DNA of 64,000 nucleotides from Diaphorobacter aerolatus (GTDB lineage Bacteria > Pseudomonadota > Gammaproteobacteria > Burkholderiales > Burkholderiaceae_C): the NCBI RefSeq assembly GCF_014489535.1, contig NZ_CP060783.1, positions 2,832,501 through 2,896,500 on the forward strand, in the 5' to 3' direction. The notes below the pieces were generated by a model. It was given only the letters and a program-made list of their open reading frames with translations. It was not told where the DNA came from and did not search any database. Below, piece after piece: positions 1 through 11,564 of this stretch (positions are counted from its first letter, which is position 1; every line of letters starts with the position of its first letter). Made by a program: the position numbers and the translations under genes.

Positions 1-1861
<1,861 letters not shown>

Positions 1862-1989
1862 TATAACTTTGATAATGACTTTGAATAGCTCAAGACTTGT
1901 AAGTTATGCCAAGACGCAATCAAAACTGATCCCAGACTCTATGAATTCGCAACGCAGTTCCCCCCACAGAACTGCCAAGCACCCCGTTA

Positions 1990-2104
1990 TGCCTGATGAC
2001 CATAGCAAGTTGGCACCACTCCTTCCCATCCCGAACAGGACAGTGAAACGACTTCGCGCCGATGATAGTGCGGGTTCCCGTGTGAAAGTAGGTCATCGTC
2101 AGGC
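1990..2104 (+). rRNA. rrf: 5S ribosomal RNA
   Basis: 5S rRNA of the same operon. The first bases (TGCCTGATGACC) pair with the last (GGTCATCGTCAGGC) to form helix I, and the internal CCATCCCGAACAGG and CGATGATAGTG segments are typical of betaproteobacterial 5S. The ends are inferred from helix I. Confidence 0.95.
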
Positions 2105-2115
2105 TCTTACAGCCC

Positions 2116-2158
2116 AAGACGCCCTCCACTCCTCATGAGTCGGAGGGCGTCTTGCTTT
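2116..2158 (+). terminator. rrn operon intrinsic terminator, possibly bidirectional
   Basis: A perfect 12-bp inverted repeat, AAGACGCCCTCC at 2116-2127 and GGAGGGCGTCTT at 2142-2153, with a 14-base loop, lies just after 5S and is followed by a short T-containing stretch. AA/TT ends on both arms mean it could also stop transcripts of ribD arriving on the minus strand, whose stop codon is 43 bases away. Confidence 0.85.
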
Positions 2159-2195
2159 GGGGGGACGAAAATCCAGGAGATATCCTCCTGTCGAA

Positions 2196-3332
2196 TCAAA
2201 ATCTGTCGTGACCAGCGACGATGGCCTGAATCCGCAAATCCGGCCCCACCAGTGCAGCCTGTTGGTACTCGAGTTGCGGCGCGTCTTTCAATTGCGTCAA
2301 TTCCATCCCTGAAAACGCCGTCTGTGCATTGCCGAGAATGCTGGGAGCCAAGTAGAGCAGGCATTCGTCTATCAGTTGGGCCTGCATCAGCGCGCCATTG
2401 AGCGTGCCGCCCGCTTCGACGTGCAATTCGTTGATTTCGCGCTGACCGAGATCCCGGATCACGGCTTGGAGATCGACCTGGCCATTGCTTGCGGGCAGGT
2501 GGAAAATTCTGGCGCCACGAGCTTCGAGTGCGGATTGGCGTCTGGCATCCAGTTCAGCGCAGTAGATCAGGACGTCGCGCGGAACATCGAACAGTTTCGC
2601 CGTGGGCGGTGTGCGCAACTCGCTGTCGACGATCACCAGCTTCGGTTGTCGTGGGGTATCAACGCCGCGCACGTTGAGCAGGGGATCGTCTCCCAGCACC
2701 GTGCCTATGCCGGTGAGAATCGCGCAGGCCTGCGCGCGCCAGCGGTGACCATCGACGCGTGCCGCCTCGCTGGTGATCCATTGGCTCTGGCCGTCGTGCA
2801 GCGCGGTTGCGCCATCGAGAGACATGCCGGCCTTGAGGCGCACCCACGGCAGGCCGCGCGACATGCGGCTGAAAAAGCCGATGTTGAGTTCGCGTGACAG
2901 CACGCCAGCGGCGGCGTCGATTTCCACCTTCACGCCAGCGGCACGCAGCCGCTCGAAGCCCTGCCCCGCCACGCGGGGATTGGGGTCGGTGATGGCGCCA
3001 ACGACTTTCCCGATACCGGCGGCGATCAGTGCGTCGCAGCAAGGTCCGGTGCGTCCGTGATGCGAGCAGGGTTCAAGCGTCACATAGGCAGTTGCGCCGC
3101 GTACATCCGAGCCGCGTGCCGCTGCGTCGCGCAGCGCCATGACTTCCGCATGCGGGCCTCCGGCCTGCTGGGTGAAGCCGGCGCCGAGTTCCGTGCGGCC
3201 ATCGACGCTCATGATCACGCAGCCGACACGTGGATTGGGATTGGAGAGAAACAGCGCGTTGCGTGCGAGCGCCAGCGCCTGCTGCATGGGCGATGAGGGA
3301 TTTGACGCGGCGACTGCGGAATCGGTATTCAT
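2196..3332 (-). CDS. ribD: Riboflavin biosynthesis deaminase/reductase RibD
   Basis: Bifunctional enzyme for two early steps of riboflavin synthesis: deamination of diaminohydroxyphosphoribosylaminopyrimidine, then NADPH-dependent reduction of the ribosyl side chain. It has 378 residues, the usual size. The N-terminal deaminase shows the zinc and catalytic signature HAEV (residues 61-64) and PCSHHGRTGPC (88-98). The reductase domain starts near residue 160 with the substrate-binding region MSLDGATA. The gene lies 28 bases behind pilE on the same strand and may be read through from the pilin operon. It ends facing the rrn terminator. Confidence 0.97.
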   Translation of the reverse strand: MNTDSAVAASNPSSPMQQALALARNALFLSNPNPRVGCVIMSVDGRTELGAGFTQQAGGPHAEVMALRDAAARGSDVRGATAYVTLEPCSHHGRTGPCCDALIAAGIGKVVGAITDPNPRVAGQGFERLRAAGVKVEIDAAAGVLSRELNIGFFSRMSRGLPWVRLKAGMSLDGATALHDGQSQWITSEAARVDGHRWRAQACAILTGIGTVLGDDPLLNVRGVDTPRQPKLVIVDSELRTPPTAKLFDVPRDVLIYCAELDARRQSALEARGARIFHLPASNGQVDLQAVIRDLGQREINELHVEAGGTLNGALMQAQLIDECLLYLAPSILGNAQTAFSGMELTQLKDAPQLEYQQAALVGPDLRIQAIVAGHDRF

Positions 3333-3360
3333 GGCAGGGCGATGTTACTTGAGCCTTCAT

Positions 3361-3789
3361 TCAACGTGCCCAACATTCCTTGGCGACATTGCTCACACTG
3401 TGGTTCGATGCGCCGCGCGTCCCCGTGTGCGTGAGTGTCAGATCGCCGCAGGGATCTTTCACCATGACGTCGGTGCGCGTGGCGATCACGGTAAAGCCGC
3501 TTGCCGTGCTGGCCGTCAGGCTCAACGTGTAGTGCGCAGGCTTGAGCGCTCGCAGCATGGGCTCCAAGGGCTGGCCGGTCGGATATTCGCCATTGGCGGT
3601 GTTGGCGCGCTCCATCCATTGCGCCACCTGAAGCAGAGCGGCCCTGGCCTCCGCACGGTGGCCGCGCGCGAGATGCTGGCGGTAGCTGGGCGTGGCCACG
3701 GCGGCGAGGATCGCGATAACCGCGAGCACGATCATCATCTCGATCAGCGTGAAGCCGTTGCGGCGAAGGCGAACGGTGGCTTGTTTCAT
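3361..3789 (-). CDS. pilE: Type IV minor pilin, PilE-like
   Basis: A 142-residue prepilin with a short basic leader, the class III cleavage site G12/F13 (NGFTLIEMMIV) and Glu at mature position 5, followed by the hydrophobic N-terminal helix. Two cysteines in the C-terminal part can form the D-region disulfide. It is the last pilin gene of the pilVWXY1E set; its ATG overlaps the pilY1 stop in an ATGA arrangement. In this context it is probably a minor pilin that primes or tips the pilus rather than the major subunit (inference). Confidence 0.9.
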   Translation of the reverse strand: MKQATVRLRRNGFTLIEMMIVLAVIAILAAVATPSYRQHLARGHRAEARAALLQVAQWMERANTANGEYPTGQPLEPMLRALKPAHYTLSLTASTASGFTVIATRTDVMVKDPCGDLTLTHTGTRGASNHSVSNVAKECWAR

Positions 3790-6700
3790 TTGAGGTGTCT
3801 CCAGCTTGGGCGCAGAACGCGCGTGGGCAGCGCCTGCAACCTGTCGGTCGTGCCATCCGAGCCTTGGCGCAGTTGAGCGCCGTCGCTGGCGGGCACGCGC
3901 AGCTCTTGCCGCGCGGCGGTGGAGCGGGATGCGGGTGCATCATCGGTTGTGACCTGGCCGTCGCCATTGGTGTCCAGAATGCGTGACTTTTGCGCCGCGC
4001 CGGTGAGGATGTTGAGCACGGTCCGGTAGGTCTGCCCCGGTCGCGGGTCCTGCTCGCAGGCTTCGATGGGTTGGCCGTCGCCCGCGATCAGGCCGACGGC
4101 AGTGGCGGGAACGCGGCTGGTGATTTCAAGCAGGTTGCCGCCGCCATAAAACCCGATGGGATCGAGCACGCGTTCGCGTTCTGCGGGCAGATCGAGGTAC
4201 CAACCCCTCTTCTCGTTGAGGCCGCAGGGCGAACGCGTGCAATAGTTGAACGGCGCGTTCAGCAGCTGCCAGAATATCCTGCCTGCGCGGGGGTCGCCGG
4301 ACACGGGCTGGTCCTGCACCCCTTGGGGCATGAGATCGGCCCGCGAGGCGGCGGGCGAGGGGAGTTCGCGGCGCGTGGTGTCGACGAGCGCCTTGCCCTT
4401 GTCCTCGCCGCTCTCCTGAATGCGATAGCGCGTGTAGTCCATCACGGCGTAGACAGTCTGCACGGCTGTGTCGCCGCTGTCGGCCTCGGTCAGTTCCTGC
4501 CCCGTGCCGAAGGCCACCATCAGACCCCTACCTCGGGATGTACGCGCAATACCGGCGCGACGGTGATCGGCTGCGATTTGCCATTGCGCACAGCGGTGAA
4601 CAGGGGAGCGCCGCCGAGCGCCACGGCCCAGCGCTGGTCGGAGGCGGCCGCAATGTCGAATTTCCAGAGCCTCCCTTGCAGGTCGCCCGCGTAGACCGCA
4701 TCCGGAATGCCATCGCTGTTGACGTCGAGAAACTGCGGCGCGGAGAGCCCGTTGGCGACCATGGGCGTCTTGCCAGCAGTCGTTGGGGAGGGCGCGGTCG
4801 CCGCAATCTTGATGAGTTCGCGTGCGCCGTCGAGATACTGGATCAGCAGCACCGGCCTGCCATTGGCGCTGCCGTAGCCGTTTCCCAGCACGACGGCCCA
4901 GCGCCCATTGTTCAGCCGCGTGATCTGCAAGGCGCGGCGCGCATTGGCCTCGTCCAGCGTGGGCGCGGCGAAGATGTGGCCGACATCGGGATCGCTGCCG
5001 TCGGTGCGATCCATGACCACCAGTTCCGACGCGGCGGACTCGGAGAAGCGTTCGGGCGAGGTCGCGTCGAGCACGAAATACCCAGGCCCGCCCGCGCCCA
5101 TCGCGCCGACGAGAAAGGTTTTCCACTGCGTGCCGATCAACGCGTCGCCGGTGAACGGAGAGCCATCCACGTAGTAGCGATGGCGATAGTCCTGTGCGGC
5201 CAGCAGGTGCAAATGCGGGTGTGCGCCCAGCGGCACATAGGCGACAAGCTCGTCACCGGTTCTTGCGCTGAAGCCGTGCAGCATGCCGTCGTTGCCGCCC
5301 ACGTACAGCACCGGGGGCCTTGAAGCGTGCTGAATCGAAAAGTCACGGTAGCCCTTGTCGGCGTGGCCCGACATCGGCTTGCCCACGTGCCAGATGCGCG
5401 AATGCACGATATCGCCCTGACGCGAGCGACGCATGCGGAAGCCGGTCGATGGGTCGTTGGATTCGAGACTGCGGTCACCGCGCAGAAACTGCACCAGGTT
5501 CTGCGCGTAGCTCGCAGACGATCCGTGGGACTGTAGTTGCGCTTGCTGCGCGAGGCTTAACGACTGCCAGCGCAATGGGATTCCGCCACCTTGGTCTGTC
5601 GCACCGTTGTGCGTGAGAATCACGCGTTGATCGACGCTGGCGAGCGAATCCAGGCTTGCGGCAGTGCTGTGGCGTGGTGGTAATCCCCACTCCGGATTCG
5701 GAACGCCTTTTTCGGGGCCCGGCTCCAAAAGGCTGGCGTGGATCTGGCCTGACCAGCCGGAGGCTTCATACGCCGCCACATACGTCGCGTTGCCGCCATT
5801 GCTTGCATACCCGCTGATGACCTGACCATCGCTGGGCACGATACGCGCGATGACGCCGCTCATTGCCTGCTTGAGCTGATCGACCGACGGCCCGATCTGG
5901 AAATGCTGACCGCGCGAATTCAGCGCCGCGTGTCTCAGGTCCTGTCGCATCGCGTCGATGCTCGCGAACGGGTCCGGCCACGCGAGTGTGCCCACCAGAA
6001 GCTGGTCGTAATCCGCATAGGTGTCGGGGGCCGCACTGGCGCCACCAAAATCCACCGTGAAATTCACCATGTGCTGCCAGGTGGCGGGAGAGTTCCTCGG
6101 GTTCCAGTAAGGCTTGAGCGTGATGCTGCGCGACGGAGCCGAATGCACTTCGTCTAGGGGTTGGGGATAGACGGCGGGAACACGGTTTTCCAGCGCGGGT
6201 TGCAGATCGGTCGCCCAGTACCGCAGTGCCAGCGACGAGGGCGAGAGCGCGTTGCCGCTGTCGCGGTAGATTGCCAGTTGCGGGTTCGACGTGAGGTCGA
6301 AAACCGTGCCATCGGGCAGGGGTGAAAGTGCCGGCGTGCCCGACATCGGGGCGGCGTCGCTCGTGTGGCGAACGCGCCGTCGGTCAGGAACAGGTGATAG
6401 GCGCGGCGGCAGGACTTGCGTTGGATGCCTGCGGCCTGAGGAGTGCCGGGGAGGTCGTTCCAGGGGCTTTCCGCGTCGGTCTGCATCAGATAGGTTCCCG
6501 CGTTCTCCATCAGGCGATTCGCGGCGATGCCGTCGCCGACGCCGAGCGTGTCAAGCCAGTGCCAGAATGCGCCGCGTGTCGATGCCTCGGCGGGGTCTGC
6601 CGTGCCGCGAAAGGATGCCATGCGATGGCTTTGCCGATTGTTGAAGCATGCCGACGGCGTTGGCCGTCCTTCGGCGGGCAGTTGGTTGCATCCATGGGTG

Positions 6701-6990
6701 GCCTGAAAGGCCAGGCGGATCGCGTCATCCGGCAGGACATCGGGTGCGAGCAGTTCACGCAGCAATTGCTTGAGCGCCTGCAGGCGGGTGATGCGTGTGC
6801 CGTCCGCGCCGGGAACATCCCTGGTGTCCATGCTGAGCGCGTTGTCCACCGAGACGATCACATTGGGTGCGGGCATGCGAAAGGCAGACTCGGCAGGGAA
6901 CTGCGCGAAATTCGGCACGGTGGCCATGAGGGGCGCGACCGGCAACGCGCTGAGCAGAGCGAAACTGAGAATCTCGTGAAGGTACGGCAT
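3786..6990 (-). CDS. pilY1: Type IV pilus tip/biogenesis protein PilY1 (two frame breaks)
   Basis: Large secreted PilY1 protein, about 1068 residues when repaired. It acts at the pilus tip in assembly, adhesion and surface sensing. It starts at the ATG at 6990 with a hydrophobic signal peptide, 19 bases after pilX. The C-terminal half is the PilY1 beta-propeller (LYVGGNDGMLHGF region) and carries calcium-loop-like segments, DTNGDGQVTTDD near the C-terminus and DVNSDGIPD. The frame breaks twice: between about 6346 and 6385, and at about 4526, where GGGG stands for an expected GGCGG. The length is 1 modulo 3, which fits two missing bases. Both flanking reading frames are otherwise intact, so I treat the breaks as sequence errors. 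Confidence 0.88.
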
Positions 6991-7009
6991 GCAATGTCTC
7001 GCCGGGTTC

Positions 7010-7747
7010 TCATTCCATGGATTGCAAGGACAGCACGGATTGCAGCACCACCTCGGTTCCCTTTTTCCTGCCGCGTGCGTAGATCGTGATCCGGTACAAC
7101 CAGGGGCGACGCTTGTCCGGGGCATAGGCCGCAAGATGGGGATTCTTTTCATACTCGGAGAGCAGGCCGGTCTCGGTATCTGCAAATGGCAGGATTTCTA
7201 TCCAATACCAGGCACCTTTCAGGTCCTTGATCTGACGTGCGGTCTCGTTGATGGCCAATATCGGGTTTGCGCCGGAACCGGAGGAAGCGCCCGTGAATTG
7301 CCCATACCGGGCACCGACGTCGGAGGAGGTCATCTTCAAAAGCATCGACGGATCGGACCAGAAATCCTGCACGTCAAGCCGCTTTCTGCAGATACCGAAT
7401 GCGCAGCCTGTCGGCAAGGTGTCCAGATAGGTAATCAATTCCACCATTTCGGCACGATCCGTTGGAAAACGGATGGGCGTTGAAGCGCGGCAGATATTTT
7501 TTGCATCACATGGTTTGCCGGATGCTTGCAGACCGCGAATATCGAATTCCGCATCCGTCATGAGAATCTGAGCCGCCTCGAAGGTTCTTTGATAATCGGC
7601 CTCGTTGCCGGTCAGGATTTCGTGAAACATTGCGCTGCGGGCTGCCCATATGGCAAACAGGCTGGTCATCAGGACGATGACGAGGACGATATAGAGAGCT
7701 ACACCATATTCGTCTGACCGCGCGCCGTTGAAGTGGATTTTGGGCAT
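7010..7747 (-). CDS. pilX: Type IV pilus assembly protein PilX
   Basis: 245 residues with a single N-terminal membrane helix (GVALYIVLVIVLMTSLFAIW) followed by the PilX hallmark pattern of an R-x-A-A-like segment, EILTGNEADYQRTFEAAQ. It is a minor pilin-like component of the tip complex. It sits 2 bases after pilW and 19 bases before pilY1, so all five pil genes form one transcript. Confidence 0.85.
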   Translation of the reverse strand: MPKIHFNGARSDEYGVALYIVLVIVLMTSLFAIWAARSAMFHEILTGNEADYQRTFEAAQILMTDAEFDIRGLQASGKPCDAKNICRASTPIRFPTDRAEMVELITYLDTLPTGCAFGICRKRLDVQDFWSDPSMLLKMTSSDVGARYGQFTGASSGSGANPILAINETARQIKDLKGAWYWIEILPFADTETGLLSEYEKNPHLAAYAPDKRRPWLYRITIYARGRKKGTEVVLQSVLSLQSME

Positions 7748-7749
7748 TT

Positions 7750-8604
7750 CTATTCTCCGGATGAGCGAATGTGGAATAGCTGCCTTGCCACCAGAACCAG
7801 CCGACCATGCCTGACTTGCATTTTTCCGTCACATTGCTGGTATTGGTTTTCTACGTCGGGCATCTTGATTCTCGGACTTTCGAGTTCCATGCAGACCTCT
7901 ACCGCCTGCACATCCCGCCATCGCTGCGGATTGGCATTCACGTCCTTGGGCGAGGAATATTGAAACTGCGGCGTGCCTTCCCGCGCGCTGCTGGAAGTCT
8001 TGAGCAGCAGGCGAACCGCGAAATCCTTCACGTTGGCGATGATGGGCTGCGGAGTGCCCGCTACGCCGGTACACATCAGATTGCCATCGCGCAAGAAGAA
8101 TGCGCTCGAAATAGTGGGTGAAAGTAAGCGGTTGCTTTTGTTTTGGCCCAAACAATCCCGCAGGACTGAATCCCAGGCAGGGCGACTCGAATCCGCGATG
8201 AGGGATTCGATAAAATTTTCGTAGTCGATCCGCAAGGCATCGCCCATGGACTTGGATATGGCAGGCGACGAGATTCCGGGAATGAAGGAGTCCACCGATT
8301 TCGCCGGTTCACCGGCATTCAGGATCGGCTCGAAAATCACCGGTCTCAGCGCTGCGGTCTCAAGATTGCTTCCGATAAGCGGCTGGAGATTCAGGGCAAT
8401 GCTTCCGGCCTGCCGAATCTGCTGGCCCATGATGCGCATGGCGACATTGGCGTCCTGTCGCAGATTAGTGGATTCCGCCACCGTGGTCGAAATCGATTGC
8501 GAGGTTTGCAGCAAGACCAGAGCCATGGCGATGACCAGCAGACCCAGAGCCAGCCCCACCATTAATTCCACCAGACTCATGCCGCGTTCGGCATTCATGG
8601 GCAT
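7750..8604 (-). CDS. pilW: Type IV minor pilin PilW
   Basis: 284-residue prepilin-like protein. The N-terminus RGMSLVELMVGLALGLLVIA is a class III leader cleavage site with Glu5 and the hydrophobic helix; the long C-terminal part with several Cys is usual for PilW. The start at 8604 overlaps the pilV stop by 10 bases; an alternative ATG lies 6 bases further in (MNAERG), also inside the overlap. Confidence 0.88.
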   Translation of the reverse strand: MPMNAERGMSLVELMVGLALGLLVIAMALVLLQTSQSISTTVAESTNLRQDANVAMRIMGQQIRQAGSIALNLQPLIGSNLETAALRPVIFEPILNAGEPAKSVDSFIPGISSPAISKSMGDALRIDYENFIESLIADSSRPAWDSVLRDCLGQNKSNRLLSPTISSAFFLRDGNLMCTGVAGTPQPIIANVKDFAVRLLLKTSSSAREGTPQFQYSSPKDVNANPQRWRDVQAVEVCMELESPRIKMPDVENQYQQCDGKMQVRHGRLVLVARQLFHIRSSGE

Positions 8605-9176
8605 GATGCCCTCTCAGCCACGCAATGTCCTGGAATACCGATATATTGCAGGTGGCAGACATATTGTTCAGGACAGGTCTGTTGCGAAGCGTCGCTTGCC
8701 GATAACTGAAGAAATTGATTCAGCGCCTTGGTTGTTTCGGGCTCCGCGCCTTCGCGCATGTTTTCCTTCCACGCGATCATGACTCCCAATTGCCGGGGCG
8801 TGCCTGAGCCGGAATCGGCAGTGCCTTGAAATACGAGCGCGCGTCCATTACCGAGACTGGATTGCGCCCGCTTTTGCCATTCGGAAAATTCGCGCGCTGC
8901 CCAATCGTTGGTGTTGCACGGTTGCGTGCAATCTTCGATGCCGGAAATGTCTACAAAGTGGGTGGACAGATAATCACCCATGGGAGGATTGGCGTGGATT
9001 CTTTCGCTCAAATCCTCGATCAGCCGAATGGCCTGTGAGCGGCGCATTCCTGCCTGGGCATCGGCGAGCGTGCGCAATTGGATGCTCAGCACGCCAAATA
9101 CACCAGTCGCCACCACGAGAATGGCGACCAGCGATTCCAGAAGGGTGATTCCACGTTCGGCTCGGCAAGACGGCAT
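8595..9176 (-). CDS. pilV: Type IV minor pilin PilV
   Basis: 193-residue prepilin. RGITLLESLVAILVVATGVF gives the prepilin cleavage motif and helix. It is first in the operon. The 288 bases upstream (9177-9464), towards the divergently transcribed hydratase gene, contain no gene I can support (no fimT) and must hold the promoters for both directions. Confidence 0.88.
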   Translation of the reverse strand: MPSCRAERGITLLESLVAILVVATGVFGVLSIQLRTLADAQAGMRRSQAIRLIEDLSERIHANPPMGDYLSTHFVDISGIEDCTQPCNTNDWAAREFSEWQKRAQSSLGNGRALVFQGTADSGSGTPRQLGVMIAWKENMREGAEPETTKALNQFLQLSASDASQQTCPEQYVCHLQYIGIPGHCVAERASCP

Positions 9177-9464
9177 GACGGATGTCCTGATGAATCCCGT
9201 TCGCCGGTGGCAGGACGGCCCTGCATTAACGCCGTGGGCGGCGCTGCTCGCAATTCGCTTTTGAGGGAGAAGATGAAATTCGCGCGCCTCGGAGCAGGAG
9301 TTGTTGATTCAATTCAAAAAATCCAGCGCGCCGTGTGATTACCAAAGGCTTCATGAATGATGAAGGGGCGCTTGCACAGACTGCGATTGTGCTCGGCGGC
9401 GGGGCGGGGGAAGATATCCAGCATTTGGAACGCTGTTCCCTACGCCCGAGTGGTCGCAACAAAG

Positions 9465-10355
9465 ATGAGTGAAATACGCCCCCAGATCGATGAAGCCCAG
9501 CTCGCGCACCTGCGCACCTGGCTGGGCAAGAGCCAGACCACGACCGACCAGATCACGCAGGCGCCGGTGCGCAGCCTGAGCGCGACACTGGATCGCGATG
9601 ATGCCGCGCCCGTTGCCGGTACCGATTTGCCGCCGCTTTGGCACTGGCTTTACTTTCTGCCGCACGCGCGCCAGAGCGAAATCGGCGAGGACGGGCATCC
9701 CACGCGCGGCGGCTTCCTGCCGCCCGTGGCGCTGCCGCGTCGCATGTGGGCTGGCGGGCGACTGGTGTGGGAAACCGGCAATCCCCTCCAGGTCGGGCAG
9801 GAGGTGCAGCGCGTCTCCACGATCCGGTCCGTGAACCACAAGACGGGACGCTCGGGCGAACTGCTGTTCGTGCTCGTGGAGCATCGCTTCTCGAATCCCA
9901 ACGGCCTTGCGCTGACCGAGGAGCATGACATCGTCTTTCGCGCCGCCGCCGAGCCCGGTGCACCCGATCCCGCGCCGCAGAAGCCGCCGCTAGCTGGCCA
10001 GGCCGCATGGTCGCGCCAGATCGTTCCCGATGACGTGCTGCTGTTCCGCTATTCGGCGCTGACCTTCAACGGTCACCGCATCCACTATGACCGCAAATAC
10101 GTGACCGGCGTGGAAGGCTACCCCGGCCTGATCGTGCATGGGCCGCTGATCGCGACGCTGCTGCTTGATCTGCTGCGGCGCAATCTGCCGGACGCCACGG
10201 TGCGCAAGTTCTCGTTCAAGGCCGTGCGGCCAACCTTTGATCTCCACGCCTTCAGCGTGCACGGCAAGCCTTCGGCCGATGGCAAGAGCGTCGAGCTGTG
10301 GGCCGAGGACCACGAAGGCTGGCTGACGATGCAGGGCATGGCCGAGCTTGCCTGA
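9465..10355 (+). CDS. MaoC/FAS1-like acyl-CoA hydratase (mesaconyl-C4-CoA hydratase type)
   Basis: 296-residue protein of the hot-dog-fold family that includes 3-methylfumaryl-CoA/mesaconyl-C4-CoA hydratases. The N-terminal half is FAS1-dehydratase-like. The C-terminal half carries the hydratase-2 type segment FNGHRIHYDRKYV, then GYPGLIVHGPL, which supply the catalytic Asp/His. I chose the ATG at 9465 because homologues begin near SEIRPQIDEA; the upstream open frame is low quality. It opens a five-gene cluster with acyl-CoA dehydrogenase, CoA-transferase, MmgE/PrpD and TctC, so it probably hydrates an unsaturated dicarboxyl- or branched acyl-CoA. The substrate is not determinable here. Confidence 0.8.
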   Translation: MSEIRPQIDEAQLAHLRTWLGKSQTTTDQITQAPVRSLSATLDRDDAAPVAGTDLPPLWHWLYFLPHARQSEIGEDGHPTRGGFLPPVALPRRMWAGGRLVWETGNPLQVGQEVQRVSTIRSVNHKTGRSGELLFVLVEHRFSNPNGLALTEEHDIVFRAAAEPGAPDPAPQKPPLAGQAAWSRQIVPDDVLLFRYSALTFNGHRIHYDRKYVTGVEGYPGLIVHGPLIATLLLDLLRRNLPDATVRKFSFKAVRPTFDLHAFSVHGKPSADGKSVELWAEDHEGWLTMQGMAELA

Positions 10356-10383
10356 CACACCTACGTAACCGGGACACACCGCG

Positions 10384-11553
10384 ATGATCGAACAGACGCA
10401 ATCGAACAATTTTCAGGAAATCCGCGACGCGATTCGCTCGTTGTGCGCGGAATTTCCCGACGAATATTTCCGCAAGGTGGACGAGGCGCGCGGCTATCCC
10501 GAGGAGTTCGTGGACGCGCTCACCAAGGCCGGCTGGCTGGCCGCGCTGATTCCCGCCGAATACGGTGGCTCGGGCCTGGGCTTGACCGAGGCATCGGTCA
10601 TCATGGAAGAGATCAACCGCTCGGGCGGCAATTCCGGCGCCTGCCACGGCCAGATGTACAACATGGGCACGCTGCTGCGCCATGGCTCCGATGCGCAGAA
10701 GCAGAAATACCTGCCCAAGATCGCGTCGGGTGAATGGCGTCTGCAGTCGATGGGTGTGACCGAGCCGACCACCGGCACCGACACCACCAAGATCAAGACG
10801 ACGGCGGTGAAGAAAAAAGACGGTGGCTATGTGATCAACGGGCAGAAGGTCTGGATCAGCCGCATCCAGCACAGCGACTGGATGATCCTGCTGGCGCGCA
10901 CCACGCCGCTCGCCGACGTCACGAGAAAAAGCGAAGGCATGTCGATCTTCATGGTCGATCTGCGCGAGGCCGAAAAGAGCGGCATGACGGTACGGCCGAT
11001 CCTCAACATGGTGAATCACGAGACCAACGAGCTGTTCTTCGAGAACCTTGAAATTCCCGAAGAAAACCTGATTGGCGAGGAAGGCAAGGGCTTCAAGTAC
11101 ATCCTCGATGGACTGAACGCCGAACGCACGCTGATCGCGGCCGAGTGCATCGGCGACGGTTACTGGTTCATCGATCGCGTCACGAACTATGTGAAGGATC
11201 GCACGGTGTTCGGTCGTCCCATCGGCCAGAACCAGGGCGTGCAGTTTCCGATTGCCGACGCGTTCATGGAGATCGAGGCCGCCAACCTCATGCGCTGGAA
11301 GGCCTGTGAGCTGTTCGACAGGCACGAGCCCATGGGCGCTCAGGCCAACATGGCCAAGTATCTGGCGGCCAAGGCGAGCTGGGAGGCAGCCAACGCCTGC
11401 CTGCAATTTCATGGGGGCTTCGGCTTCGCGTGCGAATACGACATCGAACGAAAATTCCGCGAAACGCGCCTCTACCAGGTCGCGCCGATCTCCACCAACC
11501 TTATCTATTCGTACGTGGCCGAGCACATCCTCGGTCTGCCGCGTTCGTTCTGA
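10384..11553 (+). CDS. Acyl-CoA dehydrogenase family protein
   Basis: 389-residue flavoprotein of the acyl-CoA dehydrogenase fold. FAD/substrate segments are visible (QSMGVTEPTTGTDTT; FGRPIGQNQGVQFPIAD; FHGGFGF). The usual C-terminal catalytic Glu position (YEG in medium-chain enzymes) reads YQVAPIS here and lacks Glu. A Glu in the helix-G position, E247 in NAERTLIA, matches the placement in long-chain and isovaleryl-CoA dehydrogenases and is the likely base. It lies 28 bases after the hydratase and 11 bases before the CoA-transferase. Confidence 0.9.
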   Translation: MIEQTQSNNFQEIRDAIRSLCAEFPDEYFRKVDEARGYPEEFVDALTKAGWLAALIPAEYGGSGLGLTEASVIMEEINRSGGNSGACHGQMYNMGTLLRHGSDAQKQKYLPKIASGEWRLQSMGVTEPTTGTDTTKIKTTAVKKKDGGYVINGQKVWISRIQHSDWMILLARTTPLADVTRKSEGMSIFMVDLREAEKSGMTVRPILNMVNHETNELFFENLEIPEENLIGEEGKGFKYILDGLNAERTLIAAECIGDGYWFIDRVTNYVKDRTVFGRPIGQNQGVQFPIADAFMEIEAANLMRWKACELFDRHEPMGAQANMAKYLAAKASWEAANACLQFHGGFGFACEYDIERKFRETRLYQVAPISTNLIYSYVAEHILGLPRSF

Positions 11554-11564
11554 GGAGACCGGCC

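Noticed and set aside
1862..1989. A tRNA or other small RNA in the 23S-5S spacer
   Set aside because: No cloverleaf or conserved tRNA arm is visible; only rRNA processing sequence is expected there.
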